NCBI RefSeq assembly: GCF_001552155.1
Contig: NZ_BCQQ01000058.1
Span: 1 to 40,885 of the forward strand
DNA: 40,885 bases
Source of the DNA: Actinomadura formosensis NBRC 14204
Lineage (GTDB): Bacteria > Actinomycetota > Actinomycetes > Streptosporangiales > Streptosporangiaceae
Direction of reading: 5' to 3'
Positions 22,955 to 32,610 of this stretch are shown here, one piece after another. Within the stretch, counting starts at the first letter, position 1. Every line of letters begins with the position of its first letter. The position numbers were made by a program, and so were the translations under genes. The notes beneath the pieces were generated by a model. That model searched no databases and was not told where the DNA came from. It was given only the letters and a program-made list of their open reading frames with translations.

Positions 22955-25117
22955 GTGCGAGTGAGAGAGCCGCGGGGCCACTGGATCCTGCTCCTGCTCG
23001 GGGGAACGGCGCTGACCGTTCTCCTGCTGCTCGACGGCTTCGCGCACGGTGCCGTCGGCGAGGCGCCACGGGACGTGCCGAAGCACCCCGCCCCGGCGCC
23101 GCAGCACGTCGTCTCCGGCGGGCCGGTGCTCAACATGGCGGACGGCACGCCGCGCAGCCGCCGCATGCCCCCGAAGACGATCGCGCTCACCTTCGACGAC
23201 GGTCCCGACCCCGAATGGACGCCGCGGCTCCTGGACGTCCTGCGCCGCCATGACGCCCACGCGACGTTCTTCACCGTCGGCGCGCGCGTGGCCGAGAACC
23301 CCGGGTTGACCCGCCGCATCCTCCACGAGGGCCACGAGATCGGCTCGCACACGTACACGCACGCGGACCTGGCCACCGCGCCCGCGTGGCGGGGGCGCCT
23401 GGAGATGGACCTCACGCAGCGGGCACTGGCGGGCGCGGCGGGCGTCCACACGCGGCTGATGCGGATGCCGTACTCGTCGCGTCCGGACGGCCTGACGGCA
23501 CCCGAGTGGCGTGCGGCCCGGCGGGCGGGCGGCGACGGGTACATCGTGGTGCTCACCGACCGCGACACCGAGGACTGGGCGCGTCCCGGCACCGCGAACA
23601 TCGTCGAGACGGCGCTGGCGGCGGAGCGGCGCGGCGAGGGCGCGGTCGTGATGCTGCACGACGCGGGCGGCGACCGGGCGCAGACCGTCGCGGCCGTCGA
23701 GCAGATCCTCGACCGGCTCCAGCCGCAGGGGTACCGTTTCACGACGCTCACGCAGGGGCTCGGCATGCCCGCGGCGGAGGTCCCGGTGTCCGCGCCTGAG
23801 AAGGCCGCCGGCTGGACGCTGGTCGCCGCCCAGCGCGCCGCGTCCACGCTCACCGGGACGATGGGCGCGCTGTTCGCCGCGGCCGGGCTCCTGTACGTGC
23901 TGAGGCTCTTGCTGCTGCTGCTGTTCGCGCACGTCCACATGCGCCGCGTTCGCCGGCCGGGGCCGCCCGTCATGCCGAAGATGAAGGGGTACGGGGAGCT
24001 GCCGCCCGATCCGTTCCCGCCCGTGTCGGTGATCGTCCCCGCGTACAACGAGGAGGCGAGCATCAGGGCGACGGTCGCGTCGCTGCTGGACACCGACTAT
24101 CCGGGAGCCCTCGAAGTGATCGTGGTGGACGACGGCTCCACCGACTCCACCGCCGGCATCGTCGAGGGCCTCGGCCTGCCCGGCGTGCAACTGATCCGCA
24201 AGCCGAACGGCGGCAAGCCCAGCGCGCTGAACGCGGGCCTGTTCGTGGCCCGGTCCGAGATCCTCGTGCTGGTGGACGGCGACACCGTCTTCCAGCGCGA
24301 CACCATCCGGCACCTCGTCGCCCCGTTCGTGGACTCCAGGGTCGGGGCGGTCAGCGGCAACACCAAGGTCGCCAACCGCGGCGGCATCCTCGGACGCTGG
24401 CAGCACATCGAGTACGTCATCGGGTTCAACCTCGACCGGCGGATGTTCGACGTCCTGCAATGCATGCCGACCGTGCCCGGCGCGATCGGCGCGTTCCGGA
24501 GGTCGGTCCTGGCCGAGGTGGGGTGCGTGCCCAGCGACACCCTGGCCGAGGACACCGACCTCACGATGGCGATATGCCGCACGGGTGCGCGGGTCGTCTA
24601 CCAGGAGAAGGCCATCGCCTGGACGGAGGCGCCGTCGTCCCTCCGGCAGCTCTGGAGGCAGCGTTACCGCTGGTGCTACGGGACGATGCAGGCGATGTGG
24701 AAGCACCGCCGCTCCATCATCGAACGCGGAGACTCAGGGCGGTTCGGACGCCGCTGCCTCCCCTACCTGACCGTCTTCCAGGTGATCCTTCCGCTGTTCG
24801 CGCCGGCGGTGGACCTGTTCGCCCTGTTCGGCATGTTCTTCCTGGACCCCGCTGCGCCCATCCTCACCTGGACGGCCTTCGTCGTCGCGCAGGCGGCCGC
24901 CGGTGCCTATGCCCTGTGGCTGGACCACGAGCCCATCCGTCCGCTGTGGGTGTTGCCGCTCCAGCAGTTCGTGTACCGGCAGCTCATGTACCTGGTCGTC
25001 GTCCAGTCCGTGGTCACGGCGCTGCTGGGGTCGCGCTTGGGCTGGCACACCATCCGGCGTACGGGCACCTTCTCGCAGGGGCAGGAACAATCCCAGGGGG
25101 CCGTCCGTTACAGATAA
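22955..25117 (+). CDS. NodB polysaccharide deacetylase - GT2 synthase fusion
   Basis: A bifunctional membrane enzyme of 720 residues. A signal-anchor helix (about 11-28) leads to an external NodB carbohydrate esterase domain (about 74-270) with TFDDG (Asp81, Asp82), HTYTH (His132, His136) and LHD (234-236). Membrane helices (about 300-325) return to a cytoplasmic family 2 glycosyltransferase with VDDGSTD (391-397), DGDT (441-444), EDTD (532-535) and QRYRW (569-573), the chitin/hyaluronan/cellulose synthase set. Further helices follow (about 605-690). It should polymerise and export an N-acetylhexosamine polymer and deacetylate it outside, yielding a partly cationic exopolysaccharide. The start is GTG at 22955, 2 nt after the previous gene; the GTG at 22961 is possible. 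The longer frame from 22562 is a shadow. Confidence 0.9.
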   Translation: MRVREPRGHWILLLLGGTALTVLLLLDGFAHGAVGEAPRDVPKHPAPAPQHVVSGGPVLNMADGTPRSRRMPPKTIALTFDDGPDPEWTPRLLDVLRRHDAHATFFTVGARVAENPGLTRRILHEGHEIGSHTYTHADLATAPAWRGRLEMDLTQRALAGAAGVHTRLMRMPYSSRPDGLTAPEWRAARRAGGDGYIVVLTDRDTEDWARPGTANIVETALAAERRGEGAVVMLHDAGGDRAQTVAAVEQILDRLQPQGYRFTTLTQGLGMPAAEVPVSAPEKAAGWTLVAAQRAASTLTGTMGALFAAAGLLYVLRLLLLLLFAHVHMRRVRRPGPPVMPKMKGYGELPPDPFPPVSVIVPAYNEEASIRATVASLLDTDYPGALEVIVVDDGSTDSTAGIVEGLGLPGVQLIRKPNGGKPSALNAGLFVARSEILVLVDGDTVFQRDTIRHLVAPFVDSRVGAVSGNTKVANRGGILGRWQHIEYVIGFNLDRRMFDVLQCMPTVPGAIGAFRRSVLAEVGCVPSDTLAEDTDLTMAICRTGARVVYQEKAIAWTEAPSSLRQLWRQRYRWCYGTMQAMWKHRRSIIERGDSGRFGRRCLPYLTVFQVILPLFAPAVDLFALFGMFFLDPAAPILTWTAFVVAQAAAGAYALWLDHEPIRPLWVLPLQQFVYRQLMYLVVVQSVVTALLGSRLGWHTIRRTGTFSQGQEQSQGAVRYR

Positions 25118-25232
25118 CGGCCGGTGTGCCTGGTGTCCCCGGGCCTCATCTACCGCCTTCACGGAATACCGTTCGGCTGGAGCCGTGTTGTGCTTTTCGC
25201 CGAGAGGCGACCCGCACACCGGTACCAGACCA

Positions 25233-25266
25233 GGACCCCGCCGGGTCGCCCGACCCGGCGGGGTCC
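25233..25266 (+). terminator. Terminator after deacetylase/GT2 gene
   Basis: A 14-bp perfect stem (GGACCCCGCCGGGT with ACCCGGCGGGGTCC) with a CGCCCG loop is followed by GGTCGTTT. It lies 115 nt after the stop codon and before tenA. Confidence 0.75.
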
Positions 25267-25328
25267 GGTCGTTTCCGGGGTGGACGCGTTTTCCGGGGCG
25301 GGCCCGCCGCTGCGGCAGACTGGCGGGC

Positions 25329-25937
25329 ATGAGTCTCGCCGCGCACCTGGAAGAACTCGGCCGTCCCCTGATCGAGGAGCAGCTCAGGCATCCCACCGTG
25401 GTGGGCATCGCCCAAGGGAACCTGGACGAGTCGGTCTTCCGCTCCTGGCTGGAACAGGACTACCTCTACCTGCACGACTACGTGCGCGTTTTCTCCCGCC
25501 TCGCATGGCAGGCACCCGCCGCCCACCTCGGCGACCTCGTCGACCTCGCCTACGCGACGTTCCACGACGAACTCGACCTGCACCGCTCCCTCTCCGCCGA
25601 CTTCAACGCCGACCTGGACGGCGCGAAGATGGGGCCGGCCTGCGCCGCCTACACGTCCTTCCTTCTGGACAGTGCCGCCGTCTACTCCGAAGGTCTCGCC
25701 GCCCTCTACCCCTGCATGTGGGGCTACTCGACCCTGGGCCGGCGCCTGGCGGAGAATCCCCCGGACGAACCCCGCTTCCGCCGCTGGGTGGACACCTACG
25801 CCGACCCGGCCTTCGCCGAACTGACCGCCCGGATCGCCCAGATGATCGACGAGTCCGGTGCCGACCCCGAGACCGCCGAACGCCTCTTCCTGGAGGGCAT
25901 GCGCCACGAACTTGCCTTCTGGGACGTCCCTCGCTGA
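25329..25937 (+). CDS. tenA: TenA-family thiaminase II
   Basis: A helical aminopyrimidine aminohydrolase of 202 residues that salvages the pyrimidine (HMP) half of degraded thiamine. The conserved residues are visible: Asp44 in WLEQDYLYLHDY, the AAYTSFLL segment with Tyr108, the nucleophile Cys129 in LYPCMWGY, and Glu194 in HELAFW near the C-terminus. I use the ATG at 25329 because MSLAAHLEELGRPLIEEQ starts the fold. The longer frame from 24903 overlaps the glycosyltransferase gene. No thiamine biosynthesis gene adjoins it and no TPP riboswitch is seen upstream, but a TPP-controlled CytX transporter lies 11 kb away. A perfect hairpin embedded in its stop region ends transcription. Confidence 0.9.
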   Translation: MSLAAHLEELGRPLIEEQLRHPTVVGIAQGNLDESVFRSWLEQDYLYLHDYVRVFSRLAWQAPAAHLGDLVDLAYATFHDELDLHRSLSADFNADLDGAKMGPACAAYTSFLLDSAAVYSEGLAALYPCMWGYSTLGRRLAENPPDEPRFRRWVDTYADPAFAELTARIAQMIDESGADPETAERLFLEGMRHELAFWDVPR

Positions 25938-25960
25938 TCCCGGCGGGCCGGGATCAGCGA
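25931..25960. terminator. Bidirectional terminator overlapping tenA stop codon
   Basis: A 13-bp perfect stem (TCGCTGATCCCGG with CCGGGATCAGCGA) and a CGGG loop. The tenA stop codon (25935-25937) lies inside the left arm. It separates the convergent tenA and ridA genes. Confidence 0.7.
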
Positions 25961-26042
25961 GCCTCCGGCCCACCTCGGCGGTGACGGCCTCCACCGCGAA
26001 CCGCAGCCGCCCGGTGCGGGCGGGTCATCGTCGTTCCCTTCC

Positions 26043-26426
26043 TCAGCGGGCGACCGCGGTGGCTTCGACTTCGATCCGCCAGTCGGGCCGGGCCAGGGAC
26101 GAGACCTCCAGAAGCGTGTCGGCGGGGTAGGGCTCGCTGAGGAACTCCTCGCGGAGCCGGATGACGTCGTCGAGGTCGGCCGCCATGTCCCGGACGAAGA
26201 TCCCGATCTTCACGACGTCGCCGAGATCCGCGCCGGCCTTCGCCAGGACGCGCCGGAGGTTCCGGAAAGCCTGGCGTCCCTGCGCCAGGAAGCCGCCGGG
26301 CACCGTCCGGCCGTGCTCGTCGATACCGGCCTGGCCCGACACATGGATGAACCCGCCCGCCCGGATGGCCTGGGAGATCCGGTACGGCTCGTACCAGTCG
26401 GGGGTGGTGGCGATGCGCTCGATCAA
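26043..26426 (-). CDS. RidA family (YjgF/UK114) protein
   Basis: A 127-residue Rid-family protein. Members deaminate reactive enamine/imine intermediates or act in catabolic pathways. Visible family features are the HVSGQAGIDEHG strand-turn, the FRNLRRVLAKAGADLGDVVKIGIFVRDM helix-strand, and RPDWRIEVEATAV at the end. The Arg of archetypal RidA (in an SxxRP context) aligns near ARPDWRIEVEA. The start is TTG at 26426, supported by an AGGAG ribosome site 6 nt upstream; no ATG or GTG is better placed. It is divergent from a MarR regulator with a shared operator region, so MarR probably represses both. The local role is unknown. Confidence 0.9.
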   Translation of the reverse strand: MIERIATTPDWYEPYRISQAIRAGGFIHVSGQAGIDEHGRTVPGGFLAQGRQAFRNLRRVLAKAGADLGDVVKIGIFVRDMAADLDDVIRLREEFLSEPYPADTLLEVSSLARPDWRIEVEATAVAR

Positions 26427-26439
26427 GATCCGCTCCTAA

Positions 26440-26484
26440 TTGCATGTACATACATGATTTGCATGTGCAGGCATATATTGCATG
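26440..26484. promoter_or_regulatory. Operator array: three TTGCATG repeats at 19-bp spacing
   Basis: TTGCATG occurs at 26440, 26459 and 26478, exactly 19 bp apart, in a notably AT-rich stretch. The first copy is part of a perfect inverted repeat CATGTA-CA-TACATG (26443-26456); the second is followed by a degenerate counterpart. The spacing of nearly two helical turns places all copies on one DNA face. It lies between ridA and marR and is the probable MarR binding region. A TATATT hexamer at 26474-26479 may be the marR -10 element. Confidence 0.7.
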
Positions 26485-26521
26485 AGCGGTAGGCTGGCGT
26501 CAACCGGGAAGCGGGTGCGGG

Positions 26522-26959
26522 ATGAGCGTGGACGAGAAGACGGCGGTCACGGCGGACGGGCTGCTCTGGGACGGCATCGTGACCCTGCACGGCCGTGTCG
26601 AGCACCGGCTCGCCAAGGCCCTGCAACGGCGGCACGGCATCGGCCTGTCGGAGTACCGGACGCTGTGCCGGCTGTCCCGCGCCGAGGACGGCGAACTGCG
26701 GATGCAGGAACTCGCCGACCTCATCGGCCTCAACCAGAGCTCCGTCAGCCGCCTCGTCGCGCGGCTGGAATCCGCGGGACTCACCCGCCGCGACATGTGC
26801 CCCAAGGACCGCCGCGGCGTCTACACCGTCATCACCGAGGAGGGGCGCGCCGTCCAGAAGAGCGCCGCCCCCACCTACGCCGAAACCCTCACCGAGGCCC
26901 TCGACGACGCCGCCCGGGACCCTGCGCTGGCCCCGCTGCTGGCCACCCTCCGCCCCTGA
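26522..26959 (+). CDS. MarR family transcriptional regulator
   Basis: A 145-residue winged-helix repressor. The N-terminal helix pair (VTADGLLWDGIVTLHGRVEHRLAKALQ) forms the dimer interface. The recognition helix region is MQELADLIGLNQSSVSRLVARLESAGL, and the wing is RRDMCPKDRRGVYTVITEEG, with the typical Asp-Arg-Arg. It is divergent from ridA and presumably binds the three-repeat operator between them. A Cys in the wing (DMCPKD) could be redox-sensitive, but this is speculative. The ATG at 26522 has GGGTGCGGG upstream. The ligand is unknown. Confidence 0.93.
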   Translation: MSVDEKTAVTADGLLWDGIVTLHGRVEHRLAKALQRRHGIGLSEYRTLCRLSRAEDGELRMQELADLIGLNQSSVSRLVARLESAGLTRRDMCPKDRRGVYTVITEEGRAVQKSAAPTYAETLTEALDDAARDPALAPLLATLRP

Positions 26960-26962
26960 CCC

Positions 26963-27011
26963 GTCCCGCCGGTGCCGCGCGAACGCGTGAGCGCGCGGCC
27001 CCGGGCGGGAC
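26963..27011. terminator. Two-tier hairpin between marR and copA
   Basis: GTCCCGCC (26963-26970) pairs with GGCGGGAC (27004-27011), and inside it GCCGCGCG (26974-26981) pairs with CGCGCGGC (26992-26999). It lies between convergent genes and is a likely bidirectional terminator. Confidence 0.65.
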
Positions 27012-27033
27012 CGCGCGCTCGTGACCGGAGGGA

Positions 27034-29340
<2,307 letters not shown>

Positions 29341-29370
29341 CGCTCCTCCTCTGCCTCGATCGCGTGGACG

Positions 29371-30330
29371 TCAGTGCGTGTGCGGCTGGTCATCGTGACC
29401 TTGCACGGGCTCTTCGGCGGGTACCCCGGCAGCGCCGGCGTGCACGGTGAACTCGGCCGTGCGGACCTTGCCGCCGTGCTTGAAGTCCAGGTACAGCCGG
29501 TACGCGCCGGAGCTGGGCGCCTCGGCGAAGAACGTGATGCCGGGGCCGGGCTTCGTCTCGCCGTCGCCGGGCTCCCCGTCCGGGTGGACGTGCAGGTAGG
29601 CGAGATCGCCCTGCCGCAGCGCGACCAGGTGCCCGTACGCCTCCAGGTACGGCTCCAGGTCGGTGACCGGCCTGCCGTCCTTGCTCACCGTGAGGGTGAG
29701 TTCGGTGGACCTGCCGGGAGTGAGACCGCCGGTGAGCTCGACCTCGTACCCGTCCACCTTCGCGACCCGCTCGGGCTCCGGCAGCGGCGTGCTCCGCAGG
29801 TCGCCCGGGGCGAAGATGTCGGTGCCCAGGGTCAGCTGCCGGGGCGCGCCGTCCGGCTGGACGTCGGTGAAGAACCGGTACACGCCGGGCTCCGGCAGCT
29901 CCACCGGGACGGTCCAGACACCGCCCCCGATCTCGGTCGGGTGCAGGTGCTGGAACCCCGACAGGTCGCGCTGCGCGATGATCAGGTGGACGCGCTTGCC
30001 GTGCAGGAGCTTGAACCCGGTGACGGGCTTGCCGTCCGGCCCGTTGATGGTGAACCGGAAGTCGGTCTTCTCGCCGGGGGCCACGGTCGTGCTGCGCGGG
30101 GTCAGCGTGTAGCCGTCCTCGGACACCTGGAGACCGCCCGGGGCGTGCGGCGCCGCGGCGGTGCCCCCACCGCTCCCGTGCCCGCCGGACCCGTGCCCGC
30201 CGCCGCCCTCGTGCGACGCCATCTCCGCGGTGCCGCCGACGGGTCCCGCGGCCTTGCCGATCCCGGCGGCGCCGCCGAAGACGACGGCGAGACCGAGGGC
30301 GTACGCCCCCACCTTGGTCGCGCTGTTCAT
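29371..30330 (-). CDS. His-rich membrane-anchored copper-operon protein
   Basis: A 319-residue protein with an N-terminal signal/anchor helix (about 8-26). A Gly/His stretch follows (SHEGGGGHGSGGHGSGGG), then two or more Ig-like beta domains with paired strands (LTPRSTTVAPGEKTDFRFTI, FQHLHPTEIGGGVWTV, LHVHPDGEPGDGETKPGPG). It ends in GHDDQPHTH. Several His pairs could bind copper outside the membrane. It lies between copZ and copA on one strand with 30 nt to copA, so it likely belongs to copper efflux or periplasmic sequestration. The family is known to me only as a conserved actinobacterial copper-locus protein. I use the ATG at 30330; a GTG at 30345 is also in frame. Confidence 0.8.
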   Translation of the reverse strand: MNSATKVGAYALGLAVVFGGAAGIGKAAGPVGGTAEMASHEGGGGHGSGGHGSGGGTAAAPHAPGGLQVSEDGYTLTPRSTTVAPGEKTDFRFTINGPDGKPVTGFKLLHGKRVHLIIAQRDLSGFQHLHPTEIGGGVWTVPVELPEPGVYRFFTDVQPDGAPRQLTLGTDIFAPGDLRSTPLPEPERVAKVDGYEVELTGGLTPGRSTELTLTVSKDGRPVTDLEPYLEAYGHLVALRQGDLAYLHVHPDGEPGDGETKPGPGITFFAEAPSSGAYRLYLDFKHGGKVRTAEFTVHAGAAGVPAEEPVQGHDDQPHTH

Positions 30331-30400
30331 GCCGATCCACTCCACTCGTCTCCATCGGACGCACCCCGCTCGCTCGCTGGAACGGCGGGGCGCGCGCCGG

Positions 30401-30607
30401 TCATGCCTTCAGTTCGTATCCGGCCTCCTCGACGGCGGCCTTGACCCGGGCGTCGTCGAGGGGCGTCTCGCTGGTGACGGTGACCGCGCCGGTCGCGAGG
30501 TCGACCTCGACGCCGGTCACGCCGGCGATCTGCTCGACCTCCTCGGTGACCGAGCTCACGCAGTGGCCGCAGGTCATGCCGGTGACGGTGTAGGTGGCGG
30601 TGCTCAT
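30401..30607 (-). CDS. copZ: Copper chaperone CopZ (HMA domain)
   Basis: A 68-residue cytoplasmic copper chaperone of the heavy-metal-associated fold. The metal loop is GMTCGHC with Cys13 and Cys16. The rest (VTEEVEQIAGV, EVDLATGAVTVTSE, AAVEEAGYEL) matches the ferredoxin-like beta-alpha-beta-beta-alpha-beta order. It hands Cu(I) to CopA. The ATG at 30607 has GAAGGAG upstream; a longer frame to 30682 would cross the CsoR-like operator and is rejected. It is the first gene of the copper operon, with a TAATAT -10 element (minus strand, 30624-30629) right upstream. Confidence 0.94.
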   Translation of the reverse strand: MSTATYTVTGMTCGHCVSSVTEEVEQIAGVTGVEVDLATGAVTVTSETPLDDARVKAAVEEAGYELKA

Positions 30608-30623
30608 CGGCGTCTCCTTCGCG

Positions 30624-30642
30624 ATATTACCCCTGGGGGGTA
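30624..30642 (-). promoter_or_regulatory. CsoR-like box and -10 element of the copper operon
   Basis: TACCCC-TGG-GGGGTA (30628-30642) is the GC-rich inverted repeat bound by CsoR-type copper repressors. On the minus strand a TAATAT -10 hexamer (30624-30629) overlaps its edge, so the box fills the spacer between -35 and -10. Bound CsoR would block RNA polymerase and copper would release it. No csoR gene is in the window. Confidence 0.75.
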
Positions 30643-30682
30643 TCTGACGTTCCTCATGCTGCCATAACCGTGCCGCTGTCAC

Positions 30683-30698
30683 AACCCCAGGGGGGTAT
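30683..30698. promoter_or_regulatory. Second CsoR-like box
   Basis: ACCCC-AGG-GGGGTAT repeats the box seen upstream of copZ, centred about 55 bp further from it, on the side of the divergent fpg gene. It may cooperate with the first site or control a transcript running toward fpg. Confidence 0.6.
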
Positions 30699-30725
30699 GG
30701 GTTATTTCGAGATTCGGGTCACACG

Positions 30726-30769
30726 TTATCCCCAGGGTTTTCCACAGGCGCCCGCACCCCTGTGGACGA
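30726..30769. other. Cluster of three DnaA-box-like 9-mers
   Basis: TTATCCCCA (30726-30734) and TTTTCCACA (30738-30746) each differ by one base from TTATCCACA. TGTGGACGA (30761-30769) is the reverse complement of TCGTCCACA, one base from the actinobacterial TTGTCCACA. Three near-matches within 44 bp, directly upstream of the fpg start, are unlikely in DNA of this composition. They could mediate DnaA control or titration. Confidence 0.45.
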
Positions 30770-30801
30770 CTTTCCGAGGACGGTTCGCCGATACTGAGGT
30801 C

Positions 30802-31665
30802 ATGCCTGAGCTACCAGAGGTGGAGGCGCTCGCGGAGTTCCTGCGGGAGCGGGCGGTCGGCCATGTCGTCGCCCGCGTCGATGTTCTCGCCGTCTCCGCG
30901 CTGAAGACCTACGACCCGCCGGTGACCGCGCTCGGCGGGCTGACCGTCACCGGCGCGGCCCGGCACGGCAAGTTCCTCGACCTGGACGTCGACGGGCTGC
31001 ACCTTGTGATCCACCTCGCCCGCGCCGGCTGGCTGCGCTGGCGGGACGAGATCCCGGCCAAACCCGTCCGGCCCGGAGGCAGGAATCCGCTGGCCCTGCG
31101 CGTCCACCTGGACGACGGCTCGGGCTTCGATCTCACGGAGGCCGGCACGAAGAAGGGCCTCGCGGTCTATGTCGTCCGCGACCCGTCGGACGTGCCGGGC
31201 GTCGCGTCCCTCGGCCCCGACCCGCTGGACGACGCCTTCACCGCCGCCGCGCTGGGCGGGATCGTCGCGGGCAGGCGCACGCAGATCAAGGGCCTGCTGC
31301 GCGACCAGAAGGTGATCGCCGGCATCGGCAACGCCTACTCGGACGAGGTCCTGCACGCGGCCAAGATGTCCCCCTTCAAGATCGCCGCGTCGCTGACCGA
31401 GGAGGACGTCGCCGTCCTGCACGAGGCGATCGTCACCACCCTCCGGGACGCCGTGGAACGCTCGCGCGGCCTCGAAGCGCAGGACCTCAAGGGCGAGAAG
31501 AAGACCGGACTGCGGGTGCACGGCCGAGCAGGCCAGAAATGCCCGGTCTGTGGTGACACCGTGCGCGAGGTGTCGTTCGCCGATTCGGCGTTGCAGTACT
31601 GCCCCACCTGCCAGACGGGCGGCAAGCCGCTCGCCGACCGCCGGATGTCCCGCCTGCTCAGGTGA
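30802..31665 (+). CDS. Fpg/Nei family DNA glycosylase
   Basis: A 287-residue bifunctional base-excision enzyme. The N-terminus MPELPEVEAL supplies the catalytic Pro (residue 2 before Met removal) and Glu3. The helix-two-turn-helix is GIGNAYSDEVLHAAKMSP (174-191). A zinc finger with Cys247, Cys250, Cys267 and Cys270 and the following TGGKPLADRR complete the fold. It removes oxidised bases and nicks the strand. Relatives of this subgroup are annotated either as Fpg or as endonuclease VIII-like, so substrate preference is open. The start is fixed because the catalytic Pro must follow Met; the ribosome site (GAGG, about 3 nt upstream) is weak. Three DnaA-box-like elements and a CsoR-like box lie just upstream. 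Confidence 0.93.
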   Translation: MPELPEVEALAEFLRERAVGHVVARVDVLAVSALKTYDPPVTALGGLTVTGAARHGKFLDLDVDGLHLVIHLARAGWLRWRDEIPAKPVRPGGRNPLALRVHLDDGSGFDLTEAGTKKGLAVYVVRDPSDVPGVASLGPDPLDDAFTAAALGGIVAGRRTQIKGLLRDQKVIAGIGNAYSDEVLHAAKMSPFKIAASLTEEDVAVLHEAIVTTLRDAVERSRGLEAQDLKGEKKTGLRVHGRAGQKCPVCGDTVREVSFADSALQYCPTCQTGGKPLADRRMSRLLR

Positions 31666-31767
31666 GATCGGCCGGTGCGGATCCTCCGGTGAGCCGGAGA
31701 GGCCGGGCGAATGCGGCGTATCGTGTCGCGAGACATCAGCGATGATCGCCGTGCTCAGGAGCCGTCC

Positions 31768-32610
31768 ATGGGATACCCCTCGCCCCCACCCGCCGGACCC
31801 GGTGGCCCTGGTTACGGTCCCCCGCGGCATCCGGGCTACGGCCCGCCCCCGCCCGCCGCCGTGCCCGCTCCGCCGTACGCGCCCGGACCTCCGCAGCCCG
31901 GCTACGGATACCCGCCGCGGCAGGGCGGCTACCCGCCCCAGCAGGCCGGTTATGCGCCGCCTCAGCAGGGTGGATATCCGCCGCAGCGGCAGGTGCCCCC
32001 GCAGGGCGCCCCGGATCTCTACGGTTCGCCGATCCTCGTCTACGACCAGCCCGCGCAGTTCTTCTCGACCGAGGCCAACTACACGATCTGGAGCCCGCAG
32101 GGGCAGCCCGCGGCGTACGTCCGGGAAGAGGGCGTGAGCGGCGCGAAGAAGGCGCTGCGGGTCATCAACCAGGCGAGCCAGACCAAGGCCGAGCGCAGGC
32201 TGTCGATCTTCCGTCCCGACGGCATGCCGTACTTCCTCTTCCACAAGCCGTACGGGTTCATGGGCACGCCCCGGATGCAGGTGCTCACCCCGCAGGGCGG
32301 CCTCATCGGGCACCTGCGCAAGCGGGCGATGCGCGGCTGGGAGATCCTCACCGCGCAGGAGCAGCAGATCGGCTACTACGAACTGCTGAGCGGCCGGGTC
32401 ACCGACTGGCGGCAGCAGGAGATCGCCCGCATCCAGCGCGGCTTCGACGGGGTGGGCGAACTGCTGTCGCAGGTGTTCACCGGGGCCGACCGGTACGTCC
32501 TGCAGATGTACGTCCAGCCGCCGGAACCGATGCGCACCCTCATCCTGGCCTGCCCCCTGGCCTTCGACACCGCCGTCTCCCAGAACCGCAGCATCGGCGG
32601 CTGGATCTGA
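31768..32610 (+). CDS. Phospholipid scramblase-related protein
   Basis: A 280-residue protein. The first 80 residues are a low-complexity Pro/Gly/Tyr/Gln-rich tail with repeats such as GYPPQ, GGYPPQQAGYAPPQ and PGYGPP. The rest has a scramblase/Tubby-like (LOR-type) beta-barrel pattern: ILVYDQPAQFFSTEANYTIWSPQG, RLSIFRPDGMPYFLFHKPY, MQVLTPQGGLIGHLRKR and RYVLQMYVQPPEP. Members bind membranes or lipids; the bacterial function is unknown. The ATG at 31768 has AGGAG 8 nt upstream and begins the Pro-rich tail. An in-frame ATG at 31711 lacks a ribosome site. No operon partner is obvious; fpg ends 102 nt before. Confidence 0.85.
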   Translation: MGYPSPPPAGPGGPGYGPPRHPGYGPPPPAAVPAPPYAPGPPQPGYGYPPRQGGYPPQQAGYAPPQQGGYPPQRQVPPQGAPDLYGSPILVYDQPAQFFSTEANYTIWSPQGQPAAYVREEGVSGAKKALRVINQASQTKAERRLSIFRPDGMPYFLFHKPYGFMGTPRMQVLTPQGGLIGHLRKRAMRGWEILTAQEQQIGYYELLSGRVTDWRQQEIARIQRGFDGVGELLSQVFTGADRYVLQMYVQPPEPMRTLILACPLAFDTAVSQNRSIGGWI

